From Mycteria americana (Eukaryota; Chordata; Aves; Ciconiiformes; Ciconiidae), in contig NC_134366.1 of NCBI RefSeq assembly GCF_035582795.1, positions 152,071,519-152,135,518 of the forward strand: 64,000 nucleotides of DNA, given 5' to 3'. This document shows, piece after piece, positions 26,151 to 38,932 of this stretch. Every line of letters starts with the position of its first letter. The first letter of the stretch is position 1. The notes beneath the pieces were generated by a model, which had not been told where the DNA came from, searched no databases, and worked only from the letters and a program-made list of their open reading frames with translations. A program made the translations under genes and the position numbers.

Positions 26151-28059
26151 AGAGCCATATTGCCCACCCAGCATTTCCAATTAAAAGCCTTATGATAAAA
26201 TAGCAGGAGAAATTTTGAGGATTGAGAGTGACTGTAGTCCAAAACCATCTTACGACGTTATCAACTACAGTTTGTGAAGTCTGTTTTGGTACAGCACTAT
26301 ATATATATATGTTTTCTAGGACAGACTAGTGCATCTCCTAGACATGCAGAAATTGTCTTCTGATAGAGGTCAGTTAAACTGATTCTAGCCACATACGTGA
26401 TTTATAGATTTTACAAAGGTGTTCAAGCTAGCAGCTTTCTGCACATGCATATGAGTATTTAGCAAATGACAAAATTAAGTTCCTACTGACTTCAGTGATG
26501 TAGAATTCAATTATTACTTGAGAAAAATACAGGCATGCTTTGTCTGTTTAGAAAGCAGTCCAGAAGCTGAAAAGTTGTCCTCATTTGCTAGTGGCAGTTA
26601 TGATCCAAACAGTGTCGCATTCTTTCAGCTGCGTAACAGCTATTCAAAGAATAGCAAATTCTTTGAATTATTTACTGCAGCAAAAAGCAGCTGTGTACTA
26701 TTTCTTAACCTTTCTTAACATGGTCCTTAATAAACAGTATTTCTTAGACCTCATTAAGAAAAATACTCTCTTTTAGACTTGATCTGGTAAGAGCTAATAG
26801 CAGCAGTAAGTGCCCTTTAGAAAATGTATCTAAGGGTTAAGCAATTTTTTCTAAAATCACAAACAATCTAAATTTACTTTCTAAATACAAAATACAGCAA
26901 GTGAAATCTAGTCACAAATGTAAATTATTTTTCCCTCTGTTTCTGAGTGGAGAGAAAAAGGAGCTCCGTTGCACAGAGACTATTCTGGTCAGTTCTCATA
27001 CTGCACACAGCCTGCTGTGATATGAAATCTGAATTGTATCTCCTTCAACAACAGAAAGTGCCATTGCATTAAGCATTACTGTAACAGAAAGCGAGTACTG
27101 ACCATAAGAATAATTCTGAATACCAGGCAGGACATATACAAACATTTTAGACTTTTTTTTTTTCTTCAGATACCATTCTTCAATTATTATTTTGGTTGGA
27201 AATAAATACTCAGTTTTCACTTTTCAGAAGATCCACAAATAATTCCAAATAAAGCAACCATTTTATTGCAAAATATGCAGTGACCATTTACAGCTAAAGA
27301 AAAATGTATACCAAAAGACAGTTAAAACCATTAGCAGGTAATGGCTACCGGAACTTGAAGGCACATCAAGAATAAGAAGCTAAAAATTAAGGCCCATCCG
27401 GTTGGCCTGGGAGTATGTATGCAATTAAAATGCATGTGTTTTCCAGGCATACTTTCATTTTGCAAAGCACCGTGTAAGACACAAAGGCGGCTTGGGTATT
27501 GCCCTGCTATCGATAAACAAAAGGTAAGGGAGACAGACACCATATACTCCCGCAAGGAGCTGGATGGCGTCGGCATCCATATGGAAAAGAACAGACAGCA
27601 ATGATTAAAGCTTAGCGACAGTCTTGAAAACCAGAGGAAGCAATGATCAGAGTGATGTCTGGTGAAAAGTCACTCAAGCATTTACTCCAATTAGTGCTAT
27701 ATAGTTTGACATACAGCATAACAGCTATTGCACATGCAGGAGATTGATCAGGCCAGCCCGGTCTGTAGTGTCTTTCTCACACTGCCAACGTGTGGGTAAG
27801 TAAATACTTAGCACAGCTCAAACTTTAATGAGAAAGTCTGCAGCTCTGACACGTTTGGGACCATGAACTGACCAGGACGGAGTGTATCTAGCTTCTGATA
27901 GCTTCACGGTGGGCAAACTGTGCAAAAAAAAAACCAACAAAAACCTAAAAAGTTTTCTCAAAGAGCTGGCCTCAGCGGTTGTCCAGTGTGTTGTAAATGT
28001 AAGAGTTAGTGTGGATCTGAGAGACGGGCAGGTGACTGGGGTTTAGATGGCTCAAAAGT
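26151..28059. other. AT-rich intergenic region
   Basis: The beginning of the AT-rich, CpG-poor domain that continues to the ZNF706 promoter. It contains a short (TA)n run near 26298-26310. The segment around 26108-26200 faintly resembles the terminal part of an old hAT-type DNA transposon, but this is not firm. No exons were recognised. Confidence 0.6.
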
Positions 28060-29660
28060 CAACAGAAGTAACACCTTCATTAGCTGAGTCAAAAAAACAG
28101 CTGAGGTTCTAAAAGGCAGATACAAAGCATATAAAAAATCTAGGGAAAGATAAAGTTAAGTATAGGTATGTTACTTGATGAGGAAGGAAAGAAAATGAAA
28201 GATAAGATTTACAAATAAGTAATAAACAGCACTTTTGACTTCAGTCAAAAGTTAAACAAAGCACGTTAAGAAGTCGAAAGAGTAAGTTGAAGTATTCAGA
28301 GGACTTAGATGGTATTCAAGTTGGCAATAGCTCATTACTCTTATCCTGGGATGCTCCAGCAATCAGCCACGCCAGTGTGGACCATGAGTGTGCTCTTTGA
28401 GAACTCAGAGAGCACAGAAAAGAGTCGAAGAGAGCAGTGGGACAAGCACAAGGAATTTAAAAAGAAACAGGGGACTCTGTCAGTCAACCTAAACCTGGAA
28501 AAAGGGTAGAATAATTTTTATAAAATCCTATTTGTAAATGCTTATGGAAAAGTAACCCAGCAACAGCCAGCCAACGTGGATTTGTCGGGAACAAAGTATG
28601 CCGTACCCCCCTACCATCCATTTCCTTCTTCGTGAAAACTGGCCTGGTGGCCACAGGCACATGGGATCCCAAATCTCCCTGTTGCTGTAAAAGCCTTTGA
28701 CATTGTCATTCTGTGAAGTCCTCACAGGTGAAATATGGGGCTCCAATCCCTACCGACCATAAGGAGAATCACAGCAGTACAAAATGCTCTCAAAGAGCAA
28801 CTACCAAAGGCTTACTGGGAACCTGGGAAGATACTCGAGCAGGGTCCTGCAGGGCTTTGCCTGGGATCCATCCCATTCAGTGTGTTCATGAACAACTCAT
28901 GCTATAGAGTAAAGAGGACATCTGCAAGACTTCCCCATGATACCATACTTGGATGAACTGTAAACAGCATAGGAGACAGGTCTAGAATGCTGGTGTCTTG
29001 ATAAATTTGGTCTGAGATCCATTAGAGGCAGGTATGCAGACACTAAATACATAGGCACAAAATGGACATTATTAGCGGTACCGAAATGGATCTGGGATGT
29101 TTGCAGACCAGGAACTGAATGCAAGTCAACGTGATGCTGTTGCAAAAAGGCAAATATGATTCCAGTGTGCATTAATAGTACTAATGTATGCAAGTGCCAG
29201 AAGTTAATTGTTCCAGCTACTCTGCACTAGCCTCAGCCAGCACTTTGGGTCACATTTTGGACCATACGATTTAAGAGCACAGTCAAACTGGAGAGGATCC
29301 AGAGAAGAGCACCAACAATCGCTAGATGTAGAAGACGTGACCTATGAAGAGTGATTCAATTAACTGGGTTTACTTAAAAGAGAAGACTAGAAGGAGAACA
29401 CGATGGCAATGTTCAAACGATAGCACTATTCATCACATCTATTGCCAGTAAGAACAATAAGTAATTGAATTAATTTGCAGGGATAAACTCTTGCTGTGAT
29501 AACTCTCCAGTTGTATGGTTCAACAGCAGTACGCGCTGCTTACAAGGTCATAGGATCCCTTTCGCTGGAAGCTTTTAAGAGTTAGAGAAACACTTGTTAG
29601 TTACAGTCTTGGCAGATTTGATCCGATCTCAGAGGAAGGAGATGCACTAGGTAACTGAGG
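28060..29660 (+). mobile_element. Ancient CR1-family LINE relic (RT region to 3' end)
   Basis: The segment follows the order of a CR1 second reading frame and 3' UTR at the nucleotide level, but is peppered with stops and indels. Recognisable blocks include a GTAACCCAGCAACAGCCAGC stretch near 28553 (the site-B region upstream of motif A), GAGCAGGGTCCTGCAGGGCT near 28836, GAAATGGATCTGGGATG near 29084, ATGCTGTTGCAAAAAGGCAAA near 29131, and TCAAACTGGAGAGGATCCAG near 29283. GGTCATAGGATCCCTTTCGC at 29548 lies near the end. Divergence is far greater than in the two CR1 copies to the right, so this insertion is old, probably predating modern bird orders. Boundaries are approximate. Confidence 0.8.
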
Positions 29661-32600
29661 TTTCCCTTAGTCCTTACTTCTCTGAAAGATCTCCGGCATT
29701 TGGTAATGTTTTGCACACTGTTTGCGATTTTGTAACAGCTATGAACAGGGAACACGCAAGTATGTTTGCCGTGCCATCAAAGTGCTGTAGGGACCTTAAC
29801 TTTATATATGCAATGGATGGTATTGTTCAGAGGAAAGCTGTGCCATGCTTCCTGAAGAACTTGAGACACTGCTTGAACAGGTTCCTGTTGGATAACAGTG
29901 TTGGGACAACTACAGATTCCTCCTTTCCCAGAAACCCCAATGCTAAAAGCCACGTAAGAGAATTGTAAAATATACACCCAACCTATTCGACCTTTTTTTG
30001 AAAGCTACCAAGATAACACAACTCCCTCAGTGAGTCTCTATTGTGCCTAATCTATATAAAAACCGTAACACAATAGACAATGCATTAAAAAATTTACAAA
30101 TAATTTCCAAAACAGACAGTAAAATTCCAGACACAACTTTACACCCTCCCACTGCCTGGACTAGAGCAACATCGCCGATGATGCTACACAACATGGAAAA
30201 TCACACAATGAATACCAGTCCAAAGCTGAGTTTTGGGGCTGAATTCAAAGTCCACTGCAAAACCTGTAAGGTTCTGAATAGGTAAATCAAAGGCCCCCAA
30301 ATTATACACAACAGAATGGGGCTGAGTAGACAGAAATACAAGCTGACCTTTACTTTGTTTAAGGATTCTGTAGACTAATCAAGTTTACTGGTCAGACCTC
30401 GGGAAGACCACGCTTCTAGTAAAGCCAAATACTTCCCAACTTGTTTCTGTGAAAATGGGTAACAAAACAGACCTCAAGCCTATCAGTATTTGATGATAAC
30501 AGAAATTCCATCTATTAGCCCTTCTTACCAAGATGGGAAAACAGTTCAATATCGTTTACAGAATGCTACAAATTCCTTCGTTACTATGTGGTTTGCAAAC
30601 AGCCCCTGGTCATTAGCTTTACTTGAGCTGAAGTGTTTTCAGCTCAACAGCAAATAACCAAAAGGGATAGTCTCCAGGGTCGTTTCAGGAGCACTGCATA
30701 AAGCCAGCTATTTCCTTAAGGCTACATAGCAACTGTCTTCAACTTCTATTTCAGATTTTTCACACAGCTTTTTGATAGCAAGAAACCAGAAATCCTTAGA
30801 GATAGGTACAGCAGAGGTACAGAAACTAGCCCAGGTAAGCCTGAGTAACACAAATTGCAAAATTTGTTCTTGATTACTCAGTAGTCCCCAAGATGCTAAG
30901 TTTTACTCTGGGATCTAAAGTGAAACTTTTTTCAAAACATTTTAAGCCCTGCTTAAAATGCTATTTCAGATGCCATTTAAAGAGATTCCCAGAAGAGATG
31001 TGGGCTTCTGAAAATCCCAAATCACTTTTTAAAGTTGCTCCACAAGTACCCGTGACAGCTGATGCCCATACTGACAACATAAGAACCCTTCACCTAAATG
31101 CTGTCCCTGCACAAAGATGAATCTTTCTCAAGGGGGCACGGGAAACTTTCCATGCCTATTTTCCTTCCTTGTAAAGTTAGACAGCTCCAAGCTCCAGGAC
31201 TGTCCACAGCCAGGAAATTTAATTTTGTAAGTGCAATAATACTTGTTTTTAAAAGCAGGCAGGAAATATGACATTTTACATTTTAGGTTTTTAATTCTCT
31301 TTAATCAGACACATTACAATGCACAACTGTGTCTTTAGCCAGGTAACAGGGTGCCATCCTTCAGATCAGGAAGAGATGATGGAGAACTCTTACTCCTTCC
31401 TCTGACCTTTTAGGTACAAGGAGTATTGCAGATATTCTAAATCAGGACAAATCCCGCATTTAGTATAGCATTCCCCCTATATTTATAAAGCCTTTGTAAC
31501 AATTCAGTCAGAGCTTTCATTTATTTCTGTAATTGAGATTGCAGCTACTGCAGCTAGGCATCTTATTGAACTGAGGACCACCCTTGCCTTCTAATACATA
31601 AAACCCCCATAATTTCATCAGGTATTTTCAACTTGAACATCATTAAAGTTTTGAAAATACAACTCTATCTGAAGTTAACCATTCCACTAGCGATGCAGCT
31701 TTCCAGCTCTTCCGTGGTCATCAAGACAGATTGTTTATGAAACAAAATCTTTTTATTTAATGCTACACAATCTGAATTGAAGGAATAGAACATATACTTC
31801 ACCTCAGGACCAAGCTATAGGGATACATCCCAGAACATTTTCCAAAGTAAAACCAGATTACCAAATACCAATCAGTGCAAGAAACATCTTTATCCATTTG
31901 CACTCAGCGTATTTTTAGACAAACTACAGCATCAGAACACTTAAGTACCTCTCCCCCATACAGCACAAAGGTCGAGAGCAGATTTCTTGCCTTGTGAGAG
32001 CCAGTTGGTCAGGATATATGTATTGATAACATTAAAGAAAAATAAATGAAGCGTTACATTCTGATGTCAGATGTACAAGTGCAGTAGTGGATTACTCTCA
32101 GAGAAGAACAACATTATCTATAAAAGTTAAGTGGTATACAGGTTATCCTGGAGTGACTATAATACAGAGAAACTTTATGCCAAAGTAAGTATTTACAGAG
32201 ATACTGTCGCAGCAAAGAGGACAGGAAGCTAGTCTCACAGAAGTAGTTCAATAAAGAGCAAATGAGTGGACGAAGACAAAGGCTTTGACTTTATATAATA
32301 AAATACCAAGTGCATTCTTTTAAGTGAATGAGTCTTTGAGACTATGGTCCTAGATTTTAGGAAGCCATTTGAAGGTCAGATGTACAGTCCTGCTGCATAG
32401 CAAAGGTTACTTGGACTGCCAGAATTTTTACATCCGTTGTAACCTCAGTAAATCACAGCAATTCTAGTATTGCTTCTTACTGCAAGGTCAAACCTAAAGC
32501 TCTTAAATAAGCCCCCTCCAAATGCCAAAGATAGGATTTTGTATAGCAGACCTTCTAGCACAATTCAGATGTTTCTCCACTACTTCTGTGCTGTACATCT

Positions 32601-33381
32601 GGGATTAGAACTGAGCCCAGAACACTTTAAGGGTAATTATGCTTAGCTGCTCTAATGTTCTTGGCCAGGGAGTTACTATCCAGCTTTTTCTTGTCAATGC
32701 AACTTTAATCACATCCGATTTCTTAAAGTAGCCATATTATTTTAGTTTGGCTCTTTCCCAACAGGCTTATTTTAAGCTGGTTGTGAAGAAAGGTTATTAA
32801 TGGCTGGCTATTTTACGTATTTCTTGAAGAGCTGCTACTGAAATAACCAGATGCATTTGAGGGAGAACATGTGTGGTTGACTGCTCAAATTATCATTAAA
32901 AAAATCTTTTCAAATCAGTTTTTCAACTAAGAGCAGAGTTGCTTTAACCTAATATTTGTGAGCGTTTTTCAAGCCAGCATACCCAGAAGCATTCAATCCT
33001 GCCACCTCTCAGCTTCCTCAGCCATCTACCAAATATAAAGGATAACAAGCATAACCAGAGTCTCTCCAGTGCATGACTTCAAGGAACATGATCCCCTACA
33101 GTAAAGGAATCCCATTCGAAATGGCTTGCAGTATTAGACTCCAATACACAGGACAAAAATTTAGAAGGAAGTCTCACGATTCTCACGCAGCTTCTAGGGA
33201 GTCTGCTGCGCCTTGAGCCAACAACTTGACCACTAGTGCTGGGCTCAAGCAGGCAGCACACTGAACAGTAAATCTGAGCAGCTTCCCTCTTCACTTAAGA
33301 TTAATTTACTGTAATGTACATTACTTTCAGTGGAATGATACTGCTCATGTTTTGGCAGGATGGGGAAAATTCCACTTTGTC
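29661..33381. other. AT-rich intergenic region downstream of ZNF706
   Basis: There are no recognisable exons or clear repeats. Frames up to 85 codons have no family resemblance. The region could include further distal ZNF706 3' UTR sequence if poly(A) sites beyond 33382 are used. AT richness and rarity of CpG are uniform. Confidence 0.6.
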
Positions 33382-34398
33382 TTTATTATAAGGCAGATAA
33401 TGCAGAAAGTTGAAACAGAACTTCTACAAGGATTTAATCTGTGATATTGTAAAATCAAAGTACTACTTTATTAAATGAGTTATTTTACACAATATGAACA
33501 TCAATATAATTACAATTGTAAAAAATTTTTTTATAACAAGTATGGACTGATTTTTCAGGATTTCCAAATAGGGCACAACTGTACATTTACACAGAATTGT
33601 CTTTGCATGAAGCCCAAGAGGGAACAGCATAAAAATATGAATGTTTCTGTAGCCCCTTCATTTTTGCTGATCAACAGTTTTAGAAAAGCAGCTGCAGGTT
33701 TGTTATGTAAGGTCTGACAGTAGAAGAGTCAATAGGTGCCATGATTTCACCTATAAAAAACAAGAATAACTCAGTTAAGCTGAACTGTCACACAATGCTG
33801 TTTACCTTTACATGAATGAAATACCTTAATACTGCTTTTTACCTCATTTCAGCCTTTTATTATAACCACTTTCAGTTAAAGCCTAACAACTGGCTATTGG
33901 GAAATCTCTTCTATAGTTAATGCAGAGGTTAAGTTTTATATTTGAATGCAGAAAAATCTGCATTCACTTGCATAGCTTCAGGAAGAAAAAGGCTCAATTG
34001 TTGGAAATATAGTAAACAACTATTTCCATTACATGTTTTGTAGCAACAGATTGTATTTATTATACATATTTTGTTCAAAGCAAAACTAACATTTCAAAGC
34101 AAGAACTAAATAATAAAGTATTCCTACAACTCTAACGATGACCGTTTGAAATAACATTAATCCCTTTTAAAACAACCTCCACGCACAGTGGAACACCACA
34201 GCCATTTCACCTATGTAAGTATTAGCTTGCATCTCTCCTGTGTAACAGTTCAGGAATATAACCTTAACCTACAGTTAATTTTCATATTAAAGGAAACAAA
34301 GCAAGTTTTAAGTCCCAGTTGGTGGTGGTAAGAAAAACTGATTCATAATAAACCTCAGATAATAATTTAAAAATTAAGGTAATGACCTGTAGACAACT
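33382..34398 (-). other. ZNF706: ZNF706 3' UTR with alternative poly(A) signals
   Basis: This AT-rich stretch directly follows the TAA stop on the minus strand and lacks any other coding signal. AATAAA on the minus strand (TTTATT on the plus) occurs at 34056-34061, 33856-33861, 33467-33472 and 33382-33387. These would give 3' UTRs of roughly 0.35, 0.55, 0.95 and 1.0 kb. The sequence is rich in A+T and U-rich runs, as expected of a vertebrate 3' UTR. Which site is used cannot be decided from sequence alone, and the true end may lie further downstream. Confidence 0.5.
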
Positions 34399-34494
34399 TT
34401 ACGCCTGAACATCAGCCAATTCTGGAGGAAGTGGAGTCTTAGGATGCTTGCTTTCAAAGTGCTGTTTGAAGGTCTTGGGATCCGGCATTTGTGT
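34399..34494 (-). CDS. ZNF706: ZNF706 coding exon 3: second half of zinc finger and C-terminus
   Basis: This exon encodes residues 46-76 and the TAA stop. It starts TQMPDPKTFKQHFESKH and ends ELADVQA. His57 and His62 complete a C-X2-C-X12-H-X4-H finger whose cysteines lie in the previous exon, so neither exon encodes a complete finger. The acceptor is TTAATCAG|ACACAA on the minus strand, and phase 0 joins it cleanly to AGG of exon 2. The Pro-rich tail after the finger is characteristic of ZNF706. No frameshift or stop interrupts the joined frame and all four zinc ligands are present. The exon lies alone in AT-rich DNA, about 1.2 kb from exon 2. Confidence 0.97.
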   Translation of the reverse strand, partial: TQMPDPKTFKQHFESKHPKTPLPPELADVQA

Positions 34495-35708
34495 CTGATT
34501 AAAGAGAGACATTTAACTTTATGCACAGTACAAGAGCTAAATGATACTGCAAAACCTGTTCCCCCGCCATCTTTTTTCTTTTTCCTGAAGCAAATTGTCT
34601 CCTCAATGACACTGCTCTAGTGACAGAAGTACCATTAGTTTAGCTGCAGATTAAGAGAGAATATTTAACCTCAGATTTTCAGAGAGGTGTTTTTAAGCAC
34701 TAGTATCACACTGTTTTGGCATGTTCATCAATGGTATTATTCTTGCTAGAAACCTCCCTGCAGATCTTACACTTCACATGCCAGTTTGGTGGAAAACCTA
34801 CCTCCCTACCATTTTCTTTTTCAATACCTAAAAGATAAATGTTTATCCTTTCCAGAATCAAATCTTTACCAAAGCTATTTCTTTTGTTTATCAATAGGCC
34901 AAAGAGTATGTGGCATAGACTGATTCTCTACTTGGCACAAGCTATCTCAGATTGTTGCTACTACACAGTTGCAGGCATCAACTGCCCAAAGTGATTGCTG
35001 CTAGAGCCTGATTTCACAAGAAGAGGAGCTGGTTACAAGTACTTAAGCGAGCAGCCCTTAATTTGGAATCTTACTGAAGACATTCAAAGTGACAAATCTA
35101 TTCTGGGACTGACCATTTAAGTGGAAATGGTAAGTTTATCCTTTAGCTCCAAAACAAGCACATTCAGGAAAACCAGTCAGAAGGAAAGTATAATCTGATT
35201 AGTGCTCGTATTTCTGTCCTCTTGTCATTTATTCTAGTAGAAGTTACTGTGTATCAAACTTACTCTAAAGCTTTTGGCACCACCATTTTTCCTCTCTACA
35301 TTAACATCAATAACCAGTGATTCTAAGACAGGCCAATTCCACCACAAGAAAAAATGTTTCCATTTGGAGATCAAACAGGAAGTGATTTCACACTTTGTAC
35401 ATTTTAAATGTCATACTAACAGCACGTGCAGACCCCTGCAATTCAAAAAGCAAGATAACTACCCAAAACAGATCTGTACATGACTTCTCAGATTTTCTCA
35501 TATCTCAATTCTGAGTACAGCTGAGTAATATGTAAGCAAGTCACATAACAGATGCAAATGCTTATAGCAACAAGCTAGACAGCCATAAAGACAGCCATAA
35601 ATACTTAAGAAGTATTTTAGTTTCCACTATATAAACTTCTAAAATTTCTGCTCTAGGCTGGAAGACAGACCTGCCTACGATAATATTTTTGTCTTCAGTT
35701 CCTCTTAC
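34495..35708 (-). other. ZNF706: ZNF706 intron 2
   Basis: This intron runs from the GTAAGAGG donor to the TTAATCAG acceptor on the minus strand and is in phase 0. It is AT-rich. I see no mobile element, RNA gene or additional coding exon in it. Reading frames of 60-70 codons in both strands have no recognisable content. Confidence 0.85.
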
Positions 35709-35843
35709 CCTACAGACAGTGCAGGTATATATCAAGGCAGCCTTGGCTGCAGCCTTCTGATCATGTCCTTGTTTCTTTTTTTGCTCAGCTTGCTTTTTGG
35801 CATTTTTCTGCTGCGACTGAATCTTCTGCTGTCCGCGAGCCAT
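35709..35843 (-). CDS. ZNF706: ZNF706 coding exon 2: start codon, SERF-like domain and first half of zinc finger
   Basis: This exon encodes residues 1-45 of zinc finger protein 706, beginning MARGQQKIQSQQKNAKKQ and ending IYTCTVCR. The first 35 or so residues are Lys/Gln/Ala-rich and match the 4F5/SERF-type N-terminus shared with SERF proteins. Cys41 and Cys44 are the first two zinc ligands. The acceptor on the minus strand is a T-rich tract followed by TAG, and the exon starts two bases before the ATG. The donor is AGG|GTAAGAGG, in phase 0. If exon 1 ends at 38933, the start has G at -3 and G at +4, a good initiation context. ZNF706 is described in mammals as a small nuclear/cytoplasmic protein that promotes exit from pluripotency by repressing Klf4, and as a SERF-like nucleic-acid-binding protein. 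Function in this species is inferred from identity. Confidence 0.97.
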
Positions 35844-35845
35844 AT

Positions 35846-38800
35846 CTACAAACAAAAAGAAGACATTTAGTCTACAAATGTGAGAAGTACTGCTGCTGGC
35901 TGACTCAGAAGCCATAATCATGAGCATAAAGCAGTCATGTGCTCTGTCCCTAAGGCCTACAACTCCCATAATTCATACACAACAGACATCTGTTCAAGCT
36001 CTTTACTATGTAAAGACTCTCTGGTTTTAGTATCTTTCTTAAAATAAGCACAAGAATTTAGTCCATTCTAAGGTTTCTTCCTCTACAAAGCTGCAAAGTC
36101 TACTTTTGAGAAGTGTTTTCAATAGTCAGAACAATTAATGTTTACTTTATAGTTAAGAGAAACTTATTCTCTATTTCTACAGGTACAGTAAAGTTTAGAG
36201 TTTCTGTTCTTTTTTTTTAAAGCTTAAGACTCAACCTTTATTTCTGGAACTAGAAACAGATTCCAAGAAAGGCAAATCAAAGTGTTACCCAAGCTGTATT
36301 ACTGTCTTCTGGTGCATGTGCTTGTGATCTGCTTTGGAGTTGGGAATGGCAAGAACAATAGGTCATCCCTCTTTATTCAAGGCTATTTTTACAGGTGGCC
36401 ATCCTCCTTGATTTTCAGACAATTTTACATGCATACATACTTCTTAAAAAGAAGTAAAATTGCCCCCATCAGAAGCCATTACTCTATACAACACAGCAGC
36501 ATAAAAGAAGCAAACACTATTGCCACCTGCCATTAGAAGGTCCACCACAAGAAGAAATGAGCTACAAAAAAAAAAGATCACATCTCAGGGAGCAGCAAAA
36601 CAGTGTAGTTTACAACAGCAATGCTCCACCTGCACGCAGCCCACTAGGCCACCCAATTCAGCTTGCAGCCCACCCCCAGATCAGATAGCAGGCAGGATTT
36701 GGGCGCACCAACAGAGCAGGCTTCAGAGCATGGTTATATAACCCAGCAGCCCACTTTCCGCTATTATCTTTCTCACAGTCCTTCACGGCCCACGCGCAAT
36801 CCAGTTGTGCAGCTCTCACAGAAGCACAAGACTTACTATGCAAGCACAGGACAGCTAGTGCGTTATTTTCAGGACAACTGGTAAAGTCTAATGTTCCCAG
36901 GAGGCTGGCTGGTTGGTCATTGCCCCTCTATGCAACCTGGGCATTTGCTGTAAGTTTGGTACTCATGAGGCACACACTGCCTGGCTACAACAGGTCCGTC
37001 ATGCGGTCCTTCCCAGAAGGACAGACGGCCTTCCACTGCAAGAGGGAGAACAGCCTATCCAAACAAAGACTGACCTCCAGTAAATATGCGTGAAAAGCCC
37101 TTACAACCATTATGAAAATGAAGTTTCTATGACGCATCAACTACATCTGGAAATTTACTAGTCTTGCAAGAATTTCTGGACCTGTAGCACCACAGTGCTT
37201 AACGCTGAGCAAAAAGACGGTCCCAAGACCCAAACCAGCTCTTGTGGATTGAGAGGCACCTCTCAGGCCACAGTCCAGTTCTTTCATGGTATTTAACACC
37301 ACCATGTAACCCTTTGCAGAAGTATCAGACTACATCTTCAGCGTTCCTTCCTCTTCCCCCACCAGTTTCTCCGAAGGAGAATTTAGAAGTCCACCTGGCT
37401 AACAAAACTGAACACAAGAAAACACAAATTCTATTAACAAGCATACAGAAATACATGTGGCATTCGACAGTTTCCATAAGATACAGCACTGAATGTTAGT
37501 AAGACTAAAAATACCAGTCTATGTTTCACTGTATGCTACAGTTCTTCCGAAACATCCCACCCAGGGCCTCACACTGTTTACGTACAGCATGGCTCAATGA
37601 GAACACTGAATTCCCATTTAAAAAAAAAAAAAAAAAGAAGAAGAGATATTGCCAATAGCTTTGCAAACACTAGAATGAACTGTAGGTTTTATTTTGTTTC
37701 TATTCTACCAGCATTACAGTAATCCTCCAGAAGTCAAGGAGTTCCTGATAGAAAATACTCAGATGTAATAAAAAAATAATTATTTTCATAAAGTGTTTGC
37801 ATATTACTTTGTATTTTAGTCCTTCGATAAGAGCTTGTTAAGTAGTACTTTGCAACAGCCAACCACACTGAGCTTGTATGTATTTGGCAACTTCTGGTTT
37901 CAGTTAAGACAAACAAGAAAACATGAACAAAAACATCTGCTTAAAAATAGCAACCTCTGTATGATGCCCGAGACCAAAAATCCAGGAGTTTAAATACTGC
38001 AAATTACACTAATACAGTGGCAACACAGAGTGAATACTCAATTACTTGGAAAATCAAGATTATTTGGACTATCAGTATACTAAGAAAGTGACAAAAGTAA
38101 TCCTAAAGTTCGTTTAAAAGAATGATGAGTTCATCCATGAGGCTAAATCTGTATTTCAGTTGCACAACACAGATAAGTGTTGTTTTCCTTATCGGGCACA
38201 CCCTCCCAGAGTCCAGCAAACAGGCCTGCTGTTTTGAAATAAAAATGCGTGAGCACAGAGGAAGCCTAACACCACAGAAAAATTTGCTGCCAAATGATAA
38301 TGGCAACAGCACGGGCATTACAGGGCAGCGAGGCTGAAGCCTGCAGTACGTTAATGCCTCACACTGGGTCATTTCCTTGTAAGTAACCAGAACCTGAGCA
38401 GAGAGTTTCAAGTCCTAAAACTGGACACCGACAGCTGCTTCCACTGTCACTTCCAGAAACAAACAGCAGCTCGCGGCACCCTGGCTTCCCCGGCCAGGCG
38501 GCGAAGGGCTTGGGCCGGAGGAGCAGCAAGCTCGCCCTTCGCCCGGCACCCCTGCAAGGGCAGCCCCCAGCCTGGGCCCAGCCTAAGGCGCGAAGGGGCA
38601 GGGGGAGGCCGCGGCCCCCCAGGAGGGCCTCGCAGGGCGGGGGGGCGGCCGCAGCCCGGCCAGCCCCACCACGTGCCCCGCGGGAAGGGGCCGAGGAAGG
38701 AAGCGGGCCCCAGCGCGGAGCCCCAGCCGCGGGGAGGCGGCCCGCGGCAGGCCGGGAGCGGAGCGCGCCTCGCTGCCAGGCCGGGCCGCCCCCTTCCTCC

Positions 38801-38932
38801 CGGGGCGGGCCTGCTCCGCCGCGCCACGGCCGGGCCCGCTCCCCCACACGCGCCGCGACCCCCGCCCCGCCCCGCCCGCGCCGCAGCCGGCGTGGCCGCC
38901 CCGCCGCGCGAGGGGCCGGCGCCGCCGCTCAC
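35846..38932 (-). other. ZNF706: ZNF706 intron 1
   Basis: This region lies between the inferred exon 1 donor and the exon 2 acceptor. Most of it is AT-rich and featureless. A run of 17 A residues lies at 37620-37636. From about 38460 to its 5' end it passes through the CpG island. Stretches around 36600-36840 are relatively GC-rich and lack obvious repeats. The 5' boundary depends on the inferred exon 1; the 3' boundary is firm. Confidence 0.55.
37620..37636 (+). repeat. A17 homopolymer followed by GAA units
   Basis: Seventeen consecutive A residues followed by GAAGAAGAG lie in intron 1 of ZNF706. I see no retroposed gene attached to it, so it is treated as a simple repeat. Confidence 0.85.

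Noticed and set aside
35562..35969. A continuous 135-codon minus-strand frame containing ZNF706 exon 2
   Set aside because: Only codons 1-45 from the ATG at 35843 are coding. The parts before the ATG and after 35709 are intron: canonical splice sites and the matching exon 3 show this.
37620..37636. A17 tract considered as the tail of a processed pseudogene
   Set aside because: No gene-like sequence precedes it on either strand and no flanking duplication was seen.
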